From: Heterohyrax brucei
Lineage: Eukaryota; Chordata; Mammalia; Hyracoidea; Procaviidae
Reading direction: 5' to 3'
Length of the DNA stretch: 64,000 bases
Assembly (NCBI GenBank): GCA_028571685.1
Contig: CM053140.1
Span: forward strand, 222,847,323-222,911,322
Made by a program: the position numbers and the translations under genes. The notes under the pieces are model-generated. The model saw only the letters and a list, made by a program, of their open reading frames with translations, did not search any database and was not told the DNA's origin. Shown here piece after piece: positions 22,313-34,370 of the stretch (its first letter is position 1; each line of letters starts with the position of its first letter).

Positions 22313-23084
22313 TGCTGCCACAGAAGCAGGACAGGAGAAAAGAGACAGTTAGAAAGGACCAATAAAATAAGTGAGAAGAGGAGAAATACTCATGCAGTAA
22401 CGATCAACCTTATCCTGTTTAGCTGCCTCATCAAATTTGTTTAGTTACCCTATATCACCACCACCACCAGTATCCTCTGCCCCAAACAGGGGAGTAAGGG
22501 GGTGGGGAGTGGAGTTACCCACAGACATGTTCTTCAAACTGTGCTATGATTATCTGATAGTGGATAATGAACTGCCCCCAAAACAGCCTAAAACAGTACC
22601 ATCTTTTCATTTGTTCTTAAATCTGGAGTTGACTGGGCTCAGCAAGGTAATTCTCACTCAAGATCTATCATGAGCTTTCAGTAGGACAGTGGTTAGGCTC
22701 AGCTGAAAGGTTTCTTTACTCAGATTCTAATATATTAGTGGGAAGACTCAAAACGGCTAGGGCTAGGGCAGCCTGAATTCTTTGATATCTCTGTACATAT
22801 AATCTTTCTATGTGGTTTCTCCGCGATCTTGTATTGGGGTAGCTGGGCTTCTTACATGGCAGACAAGAGCTTTCAGTTTCCAAAGACAAACTGGTAGAAG
22901 CTGTGTGGCCTTTCCGACAGAGCCTCAGAAGTCAAGTGGCCTTACCTCTACCACATCAAGGCAGTCATGTGGGCTATTCAAGCCCCATATTGAAGCAGAG
23001 GGACATAAACTTGACTGATTAATGGAAGGAGTATCAAAAAAATTGCAGACATGTTTTAAAACCACCAAAGGCTGGAAAGATTTT
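22313..23084. other. Unassigned DNA
   Basis: No gene found. Frames at 22437-22673 and 22812-23018 lack recognisable features. Confidence 0.4.
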
Positions 23085-23099
23085 AAAATTACTCATCTT

Positions 23100-24531
23100 A
23101 TTTTAAATATATTTTTTTATTATAATTGAGTGAGAATATACAATCCCATATAAATTTGCGCACCCGCCAATGAGTGGTTCCCACTGCTCTCCCTGCCCGG
23201 TGACAGCACACTCCTTTTCTCTGTTCTGTACATGTCATTTCCTCCTAACAATCTCCTATCCCCTCCTCTTCACCCTCACCCTTGCTTCCAGTAAGAGGTC
23301 AGCTGGATGACATCCTACAGATGCATAGAACCACAAAGTGCACACATGATACGGTCGCTCTGTGTTACCAAGTCCAATCCACTGCTGTCCAAAAAGTTGA
23401 CCTCCATTATGATTTATGGACAACAGCAGCATCAGGGCGAGGGGCTATGCTCCCAGGGGAACCCTGAGGCCCTTGGACCATTAATTGTTGTCTTTTAGTG
23501 GAGATCTCAGGGTGCACCCCTTTTTATTTTCATGTTGCCTGTGAGACTCAACTTTGTGAGTTCCATTACTGCTATCCCTGGTGGTAGCCGGGCACCATCT
23601 GGTTCTTCTGGTCACATGTCAATGTATTCACCTGCTCATGTGGGTCTCTCTGTCTTCTAGGTTCTCTTTGCCCCATGTTGTTTTGGTCCTTGGAGACCAT
23701 CCGTTCCTGCTGAGTTGGGACAATTTGTTGTACCTCAGATGGCAGCTTGGAAGATTTAAGACCCCAGACACCACTCACCAATGCAGGGTGCAGAAGATTC
23801 TCTTAGCAAAATGTTAGTTGTGCCAATTGGCCTCGATTTCCCCTGACAGCATGGTCCCCGGTCCCCTGCCCCAGCTACTCTGTCCTTGCAATATTGGGTT
23901 AAGATGGGAGGAGTAATCGTGTTATGTTGAAGTCCAGTTAAAATTGATCTTCTTTCTAATGTGCGCTGTCACTGATTTCACCCAACCAAGTTTCTACCAA
24001 CTATCTAATCTATACCCCACCCTCACCTCCCCTCCCTCCCCACCCTTGCAGCTGCCATGCATGAGTCTGTTTTTAAGTTCTTATCATAGGTGTCTCATAC
24101 AATATTTGTCCTTTTGTGGCTGACTACTTCCACTCAACATAATGTCCTCAAATTGAAACCAGGTTATGAGATGTTTCCTAAAATCGTCACTGTTCTTTAA
24201 CATTGCGTAGTGTTCCATTGAGTATATATAACCGCAGTTTACTTATCCATCCCTCTGTTGTTGGGTGTCTGGGTTGATTCCATCTTTTTGCTACTGTGGA
24301 CCGTGCTGTGACAAACATTCATGTGCATCTATCAGTTGGTATGAATGGCCTTGATTCTGCAGGATATAGTCCAAGCAGTGGAATTACTGGGTCAAATGGT
24401 ACAGCAATATCCATTTTTTTAAGTTTGTGCCAGATTGCTTTCCAAAGAGTTTGCAGCATTTTACAATCCCACCAACAGGGTAGGAGAGTTCCAGTTTCTC
24501 CACAGCCTCTCCAGCATTTGTTGTTTTGAGT
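23100..24531 (-). mobile_element. 5'-truncated L1, minus strand, with target-site duplication
   Basis: Minus-strand L1 of 1.4 kb: 3' tail at 23100-23125 (T-rich on plus), 3' UTR to about 24060, then ORF2 C-terminal code to 24531. The flanking direct repeats are aaaattactcatctt (23085-23099) and aaaactactcatctt (24532-24546), 14 of 15 identical. The minus frame at 24319-24543 gives an ORF2 C-terminal segment (AVPFDPVIPLLGLYPAESRP). Inactive. Confidence 0.9.
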
Positions 24532-24683
24532 AAAACTACTCATCTTGAAGTAGACAAATGTTTCCAGATTAATCTATAACCTCACAAATTCCCACATGAA
24601 AATAAAAAGTCAGGCTGCCATGGGAATAGATAAAAAATATTATTTGCTGTATAATATCTGTATTTTAAAATCATGAGATACAT

Positions 24684-24862
24684 TATTGTTAGGTGACACT
24701 GAGTCAATTTTTGACCTATACAGTGACTCCGCATGACAGGGTAAAATACACTATAGGCTTTCCTAGGTGGTAATCTCTAAAGAAGCAGATCACCAGGTCT
24801 TCCTCCTGTGCAACTGCTGGGTGGGGGTCAAACCATACGACCATTGTGCCACCAGAGCTCCT
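24684..24862 (-). mobile_element. AfroSINE
   Basis: 'gttaggtgacactgagtcaa', 'cagtgactccgcatgacagg', 'agaagcagatcaccaggtct' and 'attgtgccaccagagctcct' identify a diverged reversed copy. Confidence 0.75.
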
Positions 24863-24955
24863 ATGATATGAAGCATTGATTTTTTCCACCCTTACCCAAC
24901 TAATTTGACTTTATACTATTTTTAAGAAATTCTAGTAGTACGAAGCAGGAAAAAG

Positions 24956-25070
24956 ATGTGGCAGTCTGCTTCCATAAGATTACAGTATGGGAAACCTATG
25001 GGGCAGACTACTTTGTCCTAAGGGGTCATTATGAGTCATAATTGATTCAACAGCAACAGGTTTGGTTTCA
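24956..25070 (+). mobile_element. AfroSINE, 5'-truncated
   Basis: 'gatgtggcagtctgcttcca' followed by 'taagattacagtatgggaaa', 'actactttgtcctaaggggt' and 'attgattcaacagcaacagg' is the 3' half of the long variant. Confidence 0.75.
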
Positions 25071-25211
25071 ACATACTATTTTTGAAACCTGACCCCACTC
25101 CGAAAATCCAAAACAAACCAAACAAAAAATATGTTTCTGGAATAGCCCTAATTACATTCCAGCATACATCTAATGCCTCTGTGACTTCTCTAAGGGTTCA
25201 GAATGGGTTGG

Positions 25212-27370
25212 GATTGTTAGTTGCTGTCTAGTCAGTTCCATCTCATAGTGACCCCATGTATACAACAGAATGAAGTACTGCCCAGTCCTGTGTCATCCTC
25301 ATAGTTGGAGGCCACTGTTGCAGACACTATGTATCCTCTGCTTTTAGCCCAGATCTATAAGACATTAGCAGTGATATCCCTCATTTTACATTCTCTTCTG
25401 AATCTGGCTTGAATTTCTGGCAGTTCCATATCGATGTGCTTCTGCAACCACTTTTGAATAATTTTCAACATAATTTTAGTTTCATGTGGTATTAATGACA
25501 TTGTTGTATAACTTCCACATTCTGTTAGATCCCCTTTCTTTGGAATAGGCACCTGTATAGCTCTCATCCAGTTGATTGGCCAGGTAATTCTCTTCCAAAC
25601 TAGTGAGCACTTCAAGCATTACACATTTGTTGAAACACCTCTGTTAATATTCTGTCAATTCCTGGAGGCTTTTTTATGCCAATGCCTGAAGCACAGCTGG
25701 GACTTCTTCCTTCTGTAGCATTGGCTCTTAATCATATTCTACCTCCTGAAATGGTTGAATGTCAACCTATTCTTTTTGGTATTGTGTGACTCTGTGATAT
25801 ATTTCTTCTGATGCTTCTCGCATCGTTCAATATTTTCTCTGTAGAATGCTTCAACATTGCTTCAACAATGCTTCAACATTCAACTCAGGACTTGAATTTT
25901 TTCTTCAGTTCCTTCAGCTTGAGAAATGGTGAATGTAGTCTTCTCTTTTGGTTTTCTAATTCTAGTCTTTGCATATTTCATTATAACACTTACTTTGCCT
26001 TCTTCAGTCACCCTTTGAAATCTTTTCTTTAGCTCCTTTACCTCATCGTTTCTTCCTGTTGCTTTAGTTACAGGTCTTGTTTTCCTTTTCTAGTCTTTTA
26101 ATGACCTTTTACTTTCTTGATGTATGATGTCATTGATGTCATCCTACAGCTAGTCTTTGGCCATTACTGTTCAGTGCCTCAAATATCTTCTTAAAATGGT
26201 CTCTAAATTCATATGGGATATTCTCAAAGTTGTACTTTGGCTGTCATGGACTTGTTCTAAATTACTTCAACTTCACCTTGACTTTGCATATAAGTAATTG
26301 ATGACCTTTTCTATAGTTGCACCCTGGCCTTTTTCTGACTGATGATGTTGAGCTTTTCCATCATCTCTTTGCACAGATGTGGCTGATTTGATTCCTGTGT
26401 ATTCCACTGGGAGATGTTTGCATGTATAGTTATCGTTTCCATTTATGTTGCTGAAAAAAGGTATCTGCTTGAGTAAGTCGTGTGCCTTCCAAAACTGTAT
26501 CATTCAATCATCAGTAAGGTCATGTTTTGTAACTACAAATTCTTCCTCTCTTCTTTGTTTCCGTTTTTCAAATTCCAATCACTAATAATTATCAACACAT
26601 TTTGATTGAATGCTTGATCAATTTCAGACACGTAAGTTGGTAAACATCTTCAGTTTCTTCGTCTTTGCCATTAGTGGTTGTTGTATATATTTGAATGATA
26701 ATTGTATTAACTGGTCTTCTTTGCAGGCTATGGAAAATATCCTGTCTCTGACAGTATTGCATTTCAGGATAGATCTAGAAATGTTCTTCTTGATAATGAA
26801 TTCAACACCACTCTTCTTCAATTTTTCAGTCCTAGCACAGTAGACCGTATGATCATCAGAATCAAGATGGTCAATACTGATTAATTTCAGTTCACTAATT
26901 CCTAGGACATTGATAATGAAGCATTTCCTTTTATTATTGACAATTTCCAATTTTTCTTGAGCCATACTTCATGCATTCCAATTCTGATTATTAATGTACA
27001 TTTGCAGCTGTTCTCATTTTGAGTTGTGTCACATCCGTAAGTGAATATTTCAAAAATTTGACTGTATCCACATCCTTAAGGTTGGCTGAACTCTGAGGGG
27101 ATGGCTCTTCCCCAATCATATTTTGAGTACCCTCCAACCTGAGAAAGCTATCTTTTCATACTATATCAATGTTCTGCTTTATTCCATAAGGTTTTCATGG
27201 GCCAATTTTTTCATAAGTAGATTTTCGGATTCTTCTCAGTCTGTCTTAGCCTGAAAGCACCACCAAAACCTACTCACCATGGGTGACCTCTGCTGTTATT
27301 TAAAATACTGGTGCCATAGTTTACAGTATCACAGCCACACCACCACCACAGTATGATAAACTGACAGATG
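25212..27370 (-). mobile_element. RTE/BovB-type LINE, internally deleted, both ends present
   Basis: The minus strand reads from a 5' region (27131-27370, with 'agtctgtcttagcctgaaag' and 'ccatgggtgacctctgctgt') through endonuclease code at 26624-26965 (LGISELKLISIDHLDSDDH; VEFIIKKNISRSILKCN) and a linker. It then reaches reverse-transcriptase code at 25355-25615 (MRAIQVPIPKKGDLTECGSY and ELPEIQARFRRECKMRDITA). The 3' terminal region lies at 25212-25330. The rest of the RT domain between about 25330 and 25350 is deleted, since the typical full element is about 3.2 kb. Several stops and shifts. Inactive. Confidence 0.85.
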
Positions 27371-27528
27371 GTCAAAGCCACTGTCATCTAGTCATTTCCA
27401 ACTCATAGCAACCCAACAGGTCAGAGTAAAACTGCCTTGTAGACTTTCCAAGGAACACCTGGTAGATTTGAACAACTGACCGTTTGGTTAGTAGAGGTAG
27501 CCCTTAACCACTATGCTGCCAGGACTGA
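27371..27528 (-). mobile_element. AfroSINE
   Basis: 'ccaactcatagcaacccaac', 'aggtcagagtaaaactgcct', 'ccaaggaacacctggtagat' and 'agcccttaaccactatgctg'. Immediately abuts the 5' end of the RTE copy. Confidence 0.85.
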
Positions 27529-28197
27529 CAGACAAGTAATGGTAAAATGGATTAGTTCACCCAAACATCACAGTTAGTAAAAGTTTTCCTGAAGAACCTC
27601 AAAAAGAAAAAAAAAAATGGGACAGTGTCTTTAGTGATCTGATGGCTTTCCTGTCAACCTCGTATCTTTTCCTTTCTTTTTTTGAGGGAAGTTAGAGAAA
27701 TTTGTCAGAACAGAACATCGGTAGATAGCAGGATAGCTGTAGAAACACGGTAATGTCATTCTTTACAATCAATGCCCCATTTACTTGTAGGTATTCAAGA
27801 TCTTCAGTCCATAGACTCAGCCTCTAAATGTAGAATTAAATCTGGTACTTTGTGGTAATTGGTATCAGCCTTGCTCCGGGAAGACTGGTATCCAGTGTGT
27901 CATAGATAGCCCAAACACCCTCGTGTTCTCTAAGCTGCAGATTCCTTTTCTAACTGCATTCATCTTCACCCACTCTTTAGAGTGAGACTTCTGCTTTTGT
28001 ATACTAATTATACTACATTTTGCTTTTGAGAAGATGTACATTTCTTGGGGCTCTGACTCTTGCCCCAGTTCTTCAGACCATGATTTCTGGCTGGCATTTT
28101 CCTTCAAACAATCACTATGCTATCACAAGCCCAGAACAGTGTATTAAGAGAAGTCATTCTGCCATGTACTCCCACCAGACTGGAACTCTTCACATAT
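27529..28197. other. Unassigned DNA
   Basis: No gene or named repeat seen. Opposed frames at 27865-28107 and 28020-28259 overlap and show no domain. Confidence 0.45.
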
Positions 28198-28408
28198 GGT
28201 TGTTGTTTGCATCTGTTGAGCCAGTTCTGACTCATGGTGGCCTGACACGTGCAGAATAGAACTGCTCTACATGGTTTTCAAGGTTGTAACCTTTTGAAAG
28301 CAGATGGGTAGGCTTCTTGTCTTCCACGGTGCCTCTGGATGGGTTCAGACCACCAGTGTTTCAGCTAGTAGTGAAGCACTTAACCCTGTTTATCACCCAA
28401 GGATTCCT
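28198..28408 (-). mobile_element. AfroSINE (long variant)
   Basis: 'gagccagttctgactcatgg' and 'gtgcagaatagaactgctct', followed by 'gaaagcagatgggtaggctt', 'ggatgggttcagaccaccag' and 'gaagcacttaaccctgttta'. Confidence 0.8.
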
Positions 28409-28770
28409 CTTATAAGTAGAGTCATGGCCAACTGAATTTCAAGATTTGGACTAATGACTACTTCAAGAGGTAGGCTTCCCAGCCAAAGCTGTTCCCCCTG
28501 TCCTGGTTATGTATGTTACTAGCTTAAATCCCTCTCCCTCAAATGTGCTACTGAGTTCTACGGATGCTTAATAGTGAAGTCACACAGGTTATGACAAATA
28601 AATACAAATTATCCATTAACTATTCTAACTCTTTTTCAGTCATATTTCTTGAATCATATTTCTTATTGCTTCATATTCTGGCTCTCAACTTGAGAAATGC
28701 ATTTCTTTAAAATTTGCAACCTCATTAATAAGACCCAACTTGAATTTACACCAGTCTATGATATCTCTGA
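28409..28770. other. Unassigned DNA
   Basis: Nothing recognisable beyond AT-rich sequence. Confidence 0.45.
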
Positions 28771-28970
28771 GGAGCCCTGGGGCACAACAGTTAAAGTACC
28801 TTGCTACTACCCAAAAGGTCAGTGGTTTGAACCTACCAGCTGTTCCATGGGAGAAAGATGTGGCAGTCTGTTTCCATATAGATTTACAGCCTCAGAAATC
28901 CTATGAGGTAGTTCTACTCTATAATCTTTGAGTTGCTCTCAGTCAGAACCTACTAATTGGTATTTGGTTT
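28771..28970 (+). mobile_element. AfroSINE (long variant)
   Basis: Begins GGAGCCCTGGGGCACAACAG, with B-box-like 'ggtcagtggtttgaacctac' and the insert 'gagaaagatgtggcagtctg'. It ends near 'tactaattggtatttggttt'. A forward, full-length but diverged copy. Frames of 63-69 codons inside it are not genes. Confidence 0.85.
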
Positions 28971-29273
28971 TATGATGTCTCTTTTATTTAGCATGAGTTG
29001 AAAAGTGTGGTGTTCAAAGCAGATGCTCTTATAATTAAAAACTCACAATTGGAATAATCTAAATGATCAATTATGAGATATTTAGTACATAACAAAATAT
29101 GTTTGATGTGAAAATTATTCTGATCATAATTCATCATACTCTGATGACTCAGAATTTGCTTCAGAGTCATTATAAGGGTAACACGCCATCCTTATGAATA
29201 TCAGTTACCTGGAGATTTTTCTGTGAGTGTTGAATTTTTGTTAGTAAAAAGTTTCCATTTAATGAGGTGCTGG
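28971..29273. other. Unassigned AT-rich DNA
   Basis: No feature recognised. Confidence 0.45.
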
Positions 29274-29441
29274 GAGGGGCTCTGGTGATGAATGGTTAAA
29301 AATTTGGCTTTTAACCAAAAGGTCAGTAATTCAAACCCACAAGCTGCTCCTTTGAAACTTCATGGAGTAGTTCTACTCTGTCTTATAGGGTTGCTATAGA
29401 TCAAAATCAACTCAATAGCAACAGATTTGGTTTGGTTTGGG
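29274..29441 (+). mobile_element. AfroSINE
   Basis: 'ggggctctggtgatgaatgg', 'aaccaaaaggtcagtaattc', TTCTACTCTGTCTTATAGGG and 'aactcaatagcaacagattt' ending in TTTGGTTTGG. Confidence 0.9.
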
Positions 29442-29744
29442 ATAAGAGAAGATACTTTAAGGTAGAGTCTCCAAGAAGATTATCTTCCAGAGAGCATCTA
29501 CATAGGTTTCCCCAGAGTTCAAATATCAAAAGCATCACTGATGGCACCCCACTGTACAGCACCTGCTTTCTAAAAGAGGTGACGACTCACTCCCTCTTTC
29601 TCCTTGTTGCAAAAAATGGCCCAAATCATGTAACATATACAATCTTTCATCATGTAATCCTTGGCATTCCTTTCCAGAAGGCTCCTAATATCTGTACCAC
29701 TTTACACTCAGACTTAATGACTCAGTATTAGCCATTAAGAAAAA
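29442..29744. other. Unassigned DNA
   Basis: Holds a 99-codon plus frame (29432-29731) starting within the SINE end. No domain or splice context seen; probably chance. Confidence 0.4.
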
Positions 29745-29870
29745 ATATTATCATCAAGTAGATTTCAACTTATAGCTATCCTACAGGACAAAGTAGAACT
29801 GCCCCCATTTTCAAAGACACACTGGTGGATTCAACCTGATGACCTTTGAGTTCAGCCAGTAGCCTACAAT
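29745..29870 (-). mobile_element. AfroSINE, partial
   Basis: 'tttcaacttatagctatcct', ACAGGACAAAGTAGAACTGC, 'acactggtggattcaacctg' and 'atgacctttgagttcagcca'. Confidence 0.8.
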
Positions 29871-30124
29871 TTTCATCATCATTATATAGCTACCTAAGAT
29901 TTAGTAAGCACTCACCCATAACATGGCACCAAGCTTTCTAGGGTGTAGACAGTACAGTTATAGCTAATATCTAGGCAAAATACCCCAATTCCACCTGCAG
30001 TTCCCAGCTGGGTCTGAGTTCCTGAATTTCTCTAGTCTCTTGTTTGTATCACTGTGGTTGAAGTTACTGGATCAGAGATTATGTTTGTATGTTTTCATTT
30101 GCTTATAACTTAAAATTCTTCTGA

Positions 30125-30245
30125 GTTCCTCAAAACAATCCTTAAAATGAGATGGATATAATAGATGAGTGAACCAAGATATCAAAAAGTAAAGTTACTT
30201 TCCCAGAGTTTCCACAAAAGAGGACGCTGAAATTTCAAAATGTGT
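30125..30245 (-). mobile_element. MIR-like SINE remnant
   Basis: 'cctcaaaacaatccttaaaa', 'gatgagtgaaccaagatatc' and 'aagttactttcccagagttt' follow the order of a reversed MIR ('gatgaggaaactgaggc', 'aagtaacttgcccaaggtc'). Diverged, so tentative. Confidence 0.5.
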
Positions 30246-30391
30246 TAAGTAGTTTACTCAGGACTATGTGAGTATATCAGTCTTAGAAGAAATATAACCA
30301 TAATGCTCCTTAAAAGTGAGGATGGATAAATTTTGATTTTCTTACTTGGACATACCGTTAGGAACAAATGATAGAAGGGTACACCATGACT

Positions 30392-30546
30392 GATAAAATA
30401 CAGGGTCAGCGAAAACAACACAAACACTCAGTGAGATGAATTCAAACATATCAACAATCATGAAGATGCAGCAGGACAAAGCAGTGTTTCACTCTATTAC
30501 ACATAAGGTCTTTATGAACTAGAGCTGACTTGCCAGCACCTAACAT
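30392..30546 (+). mobile_element. RTE/BovB-type LINE 3' tail
   Basis: 'gggtcagcgaaaacaacaca', 'tgagatgaattcaaacatat' and the tail 'gagctgacttgccagcacct' followed by AACATT match the other RTE 3' ends. Strongly 5'-truncated. Confidence 0.7.
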
Positions 30547-31013
30547 TTGAGAAAAAAAGGAAAGCTGTTCATAATATAGTGCTCTCGTGCCATTGCAATA
30601 TATTTCCAGATGTTATGTTTCCAGATTAAAAGGTTGTAATCTTTGCTACAATGACATACCACACCAGTCTCTATCCTAGATTCTCTTGTTCATTGAAATA
30701 ATCCTTCCTGAATCTTGGATCTGTCCACTTAGTGATCAGTCTTGTATGCGTCATTTGAGTTACAGATGCAGCCACTTTTGCATCTCCTGTCCGAACTTCA
30801 CAGAGCATCATGAACATTAAAGGGCCTTAAGATACATGTGCTGAATTAAGACACTCTTAACTATACTTATGTCCAGCCACGTTCTCCACAAGAGACCCTT
30901 CAGCTACTCAGCCTCACTGACATATCCTGAGGAGCTCATAGTTTACACATGTTAGCAGAAGCAAACAGAAATAACATGATTCATTTATTTATCGAATGTC
31001 TTTTTACTTTGCA
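30547..31013. other. Unassigned DNA
   Basis: No gene or repeat recognised. Confidence 0.45.
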
Positions 31014-31200
31014 TAGTAGAAAGCATATGGGCTTTGAGTCAGATAGACCTGAACTTAAATCTCTGCACTGCTATATACTATCTCTGTAAACTTTGAAAAA
31101 TTACCTAATCTTCCTGACACTCAGCTTCCTCATGTATAAAATGAAGTTAGAAACTCTTAACAGAGTAATTTGAAGAATTAAGATAATGTAAGCAAACTAC
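31014..31200 (+). mobile_element. MIR SINE
   Basis: 'gtagaaagcatatgggcttt', 'gagtcagatagacctgaact', 'tcctgacactcagcttcctc' and 'atgtataaaatgaagttaga' match the MIR core and 3' part in order. Confidence 0.8.
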
Positions 31201-33532
31201 AGGCACATACTAGTCATATAACAAACTGCAATGCAACTGTGGTGATTCATCTTCATTTTCTTTTAATGTTTTCTTTTGTCCAGTAGAGAATCCTTTTCAA
31301 TCTCTGTGATTTTTCAAAGACAGTTTTTTAAGTCTGTAAGCTGCCCATGTATGTGTGGTGCAATGGGTTACATTTGGGCAGACTTTCTTACCATGGTCTT
31401 GTAATTCCCACCTAAGTGATGGGTGGGACTGTGAAAATAGGGTAACTGTGGCCCAACAAGGGGACTGGTCAGTTTTTCCATCCTGCTAAGATTGAAAGAG
31501 AATCAATTACTGAGCAGAAAGAGGATCCTACCATCACCAGGGAAGAAGAGCCAAGAGTAGAGCACATGTTTTGAATCTAGGATCTTAGCACTGAAAAACT
31601 CCTGGAATCAGAAGACACAGAGAGACTGAGAGCTATAACACTGAAGATGGCAAGACACAGTGACTGAGAAATGGTGGCAGGAGAGACTGGCAAGAGAGAC
31701 AAACAGGAGACAGTGTGGTAGGCTTCCTGGCCCACAGAGCAAGAAAGCTGAGTGCCTTTGGTCAGGAGGCTTGTTGGCAATACTTAAAAAAACTTTGTAA
31801 CAGTTGCCCAAGCAGGGCAAAGCCTGAGGGGCAAGAAAGGGTGGGAAGAGGCTGTCCTGATGAAAGAACTGTATCCTGAGCATTTCTGAATCTGAAATGT
31901 AACCTGTTGTCTACCTAAGAAACCTCATAGTCATGAGTGCTGTTTGTGAGTTCTGTGTGGCCATTTCAGTTAGTTATTGAACCCATCAGAGAAGTAGAGA
32001 ATACCACTGGGAGACAGTTACGTCAAAATTGGTCAAGAAGATGGAGAGCAGAACATGTCTGACTTTCACCTCATAGGAACCAGCCTTAGGCTGTTGATCT
32101 TGATTCTTCTCCCCCCTTGTGAAGTTAAATGAGGTTAGATGCTCCCCTCACACTGTTTTCACACTATGGTGACTCCTTAAACACTTCATTTTCAGTGAAG
32201 ATAGTCAAAATTATCTTTTGGTAATTCCATACCTACATACATTGGGCTTTCTTATGTATGTTTTCCATTATAAATTTAATACATTTTCTGGCATACATGT
32301 CCACAAAGTATAAATATTCAAGAAATTATAGTATGTACTATCTATATTTCTATGGGTTATATGCACTCCAACTGATAGGAAATGGTAGGAGGCTGTGATG
32401 TCCTAAAACACAATAATTATTTACATGTACTCCTTGCCAGGAAACTTCCCCTAGTTGTTACTGTGTGGCACAAGGCTTACTTAGCTCATAATCAGGGTGG
32501 TTAATAAAATTACCCTAACCAATATCTTAAAATCATCATTTAAACCTTTCATTTGTAGACAAAGTTGTGTGATATCAGTGGCCCTTTTCCAAAAGTCAGT
32601 AGAATCGTTTTAAAAGAAAGAGGACAGCGCCCAACCCTAAAGAAATTTGTGCCCCATACATGGCCACAAGATTTTCAGAAGCACTTTAAAGTGGGTACAA
32701 ACATCTAAACTCTGATCATCCCTTTAAATTGTTACAAAATGTTAACAGAATTTATCCATGATTTTTATGTCTTGCTTTATCTTTATCAAATTCATGCTAA
32801 CATCCTGAAATTAAGCATACCTTGAGTTTGGAACAGCTCCTGGAATATCTGCAATTAGAAATTGGCCCCTGAAGTGAATGGTTTTGAAGGGCAAATCTGA
32901 TAATCATAACCCATTATCTTATCTCTTATTCCTCTTCATTTACAAAATTATTTAAGTGAATATCAACCAGCTTATTTACCAACATTCAGTTTCACAGTGA
33001 TTATGTGGAACATTTCTTTAACATGATTAACCATGGAGTAGAGCCACTTTTCATCACCAAAATTCATTTTAAAAATATTTGATAGGAGTTCCAAAATGCA
33101 TTATGGCATCTTCAGGCACTACCTTAAATACAGGGACTTTCTTGTCTCTTGTCTAAGGCTTTTAGTAGCTTCAGCATAAGATGGAGTTTGAATCCCAACC
33201 TCTTCAACATACTATCTAAATACAATTTCCAGATAACAGTTTGTCCATTTACTCTGACTTGGTTGGACCACATGATCTCTTCGGTAATTCTCAGTAGCCT
33301 AGATGGATACCTCACGGTTCTGCCTATGAAATATTAACCCTAATTGGGATAAATCTCTATTTTAACACTACGGTGCTGTGATAAACATCTTGTTGTTTCT
33401 TACTGTAATTACTTCAACTCAATCAGTAGGCAGGGCAATCAAGTAAACAGTAGCCCAAACCCTCATACACCTCAAAAAGGGAGCCACTAAACAGACTATT
33501 TATATTCTTTCACTTGTCTCTAAAACTCTTTC
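31201..33532. other. Unassigned DNA, 2.3 kb
   Basis: No coding exon or confidently named repeat. The G/A-rich segment at about 31350-32140 looks like a decayed LTR-type repeat but I cannot assign it. Frames at 31577-31883 and 33124-33337 occur on both strands with no domains. Confidence 0.4.
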
Positions 33533-34370
33533 AAGACCCAATTGAGAGGGGAAAGAGTCAAAATGGCAGACTAAACCCACATCTCCCTAAATCCCTCTGG
33601 AAACCAAGACTTCAATTGATAATTAAAAGGACACTTCTGGACACCTAGCAAGTCCTAGGATGTGGCATAGGGCTGTTTGTTACTTTGGACTTCATACCAT
33701 TGAATGAAAAACTTCCTCTTTTGCTGACTCACCCTTGGCAAGTATGGGCTTGCACAGACGAAAGGTAATTCACCATTTTAATTTTTTTTCTCTGTCAACC
33801 AGTGGCAGTAGCTGGGACTTGAATAGCTCCTAATCTCAGACACACTGCTGGTGGGATCAGCAGGTGAAATTGCCGTATTTTGAGAGCTCAGCTTTGGACT
33901 CTGTACACATCAGCACCTTTGGCCTCTCTTTCCACCTCTGCCATAGAGTAGCCTGGATCCAGCCAGGCGGTGAACTTGTGTGGATGCCGTCTTGATCCAC
34001 TGGGAGGCAGAGATACCCATAGAAAGGCCCCAGCTGGACATAGTTTCTAGGCTGGGAGGCAGCAACTGCCTGGGTGATAGAGCTTTACTGGCAGAAAAAC
34101 AGTATTCTACACACTGTCGCCTACAGCTGGGGCCCAACAGCAGAGGCCAGTAGGGCAGTAGCCTTTCTGTATTTTGAGCTAGTTTATAGCACTTCTGGTT
34201 TGATATACAGGTGCTTACTTTGCCAGCTGGGAAGAGGGACTTGTATACCTGAAGACCTGACTGACTTTGGAAGTTGTCAGATACTTTTTATCTCTCATTT
34301 TAGGATGGCCTAGACAGACAAATGCAATCCATCCTCACAGCATCTCTCCCAGCCGCTATAGACTCATATG

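Noticed and set aside
29432..29731. 99-codon plus frame
   Set aside because: Starts in an AfroSINE tail; remainder has no recognised family.
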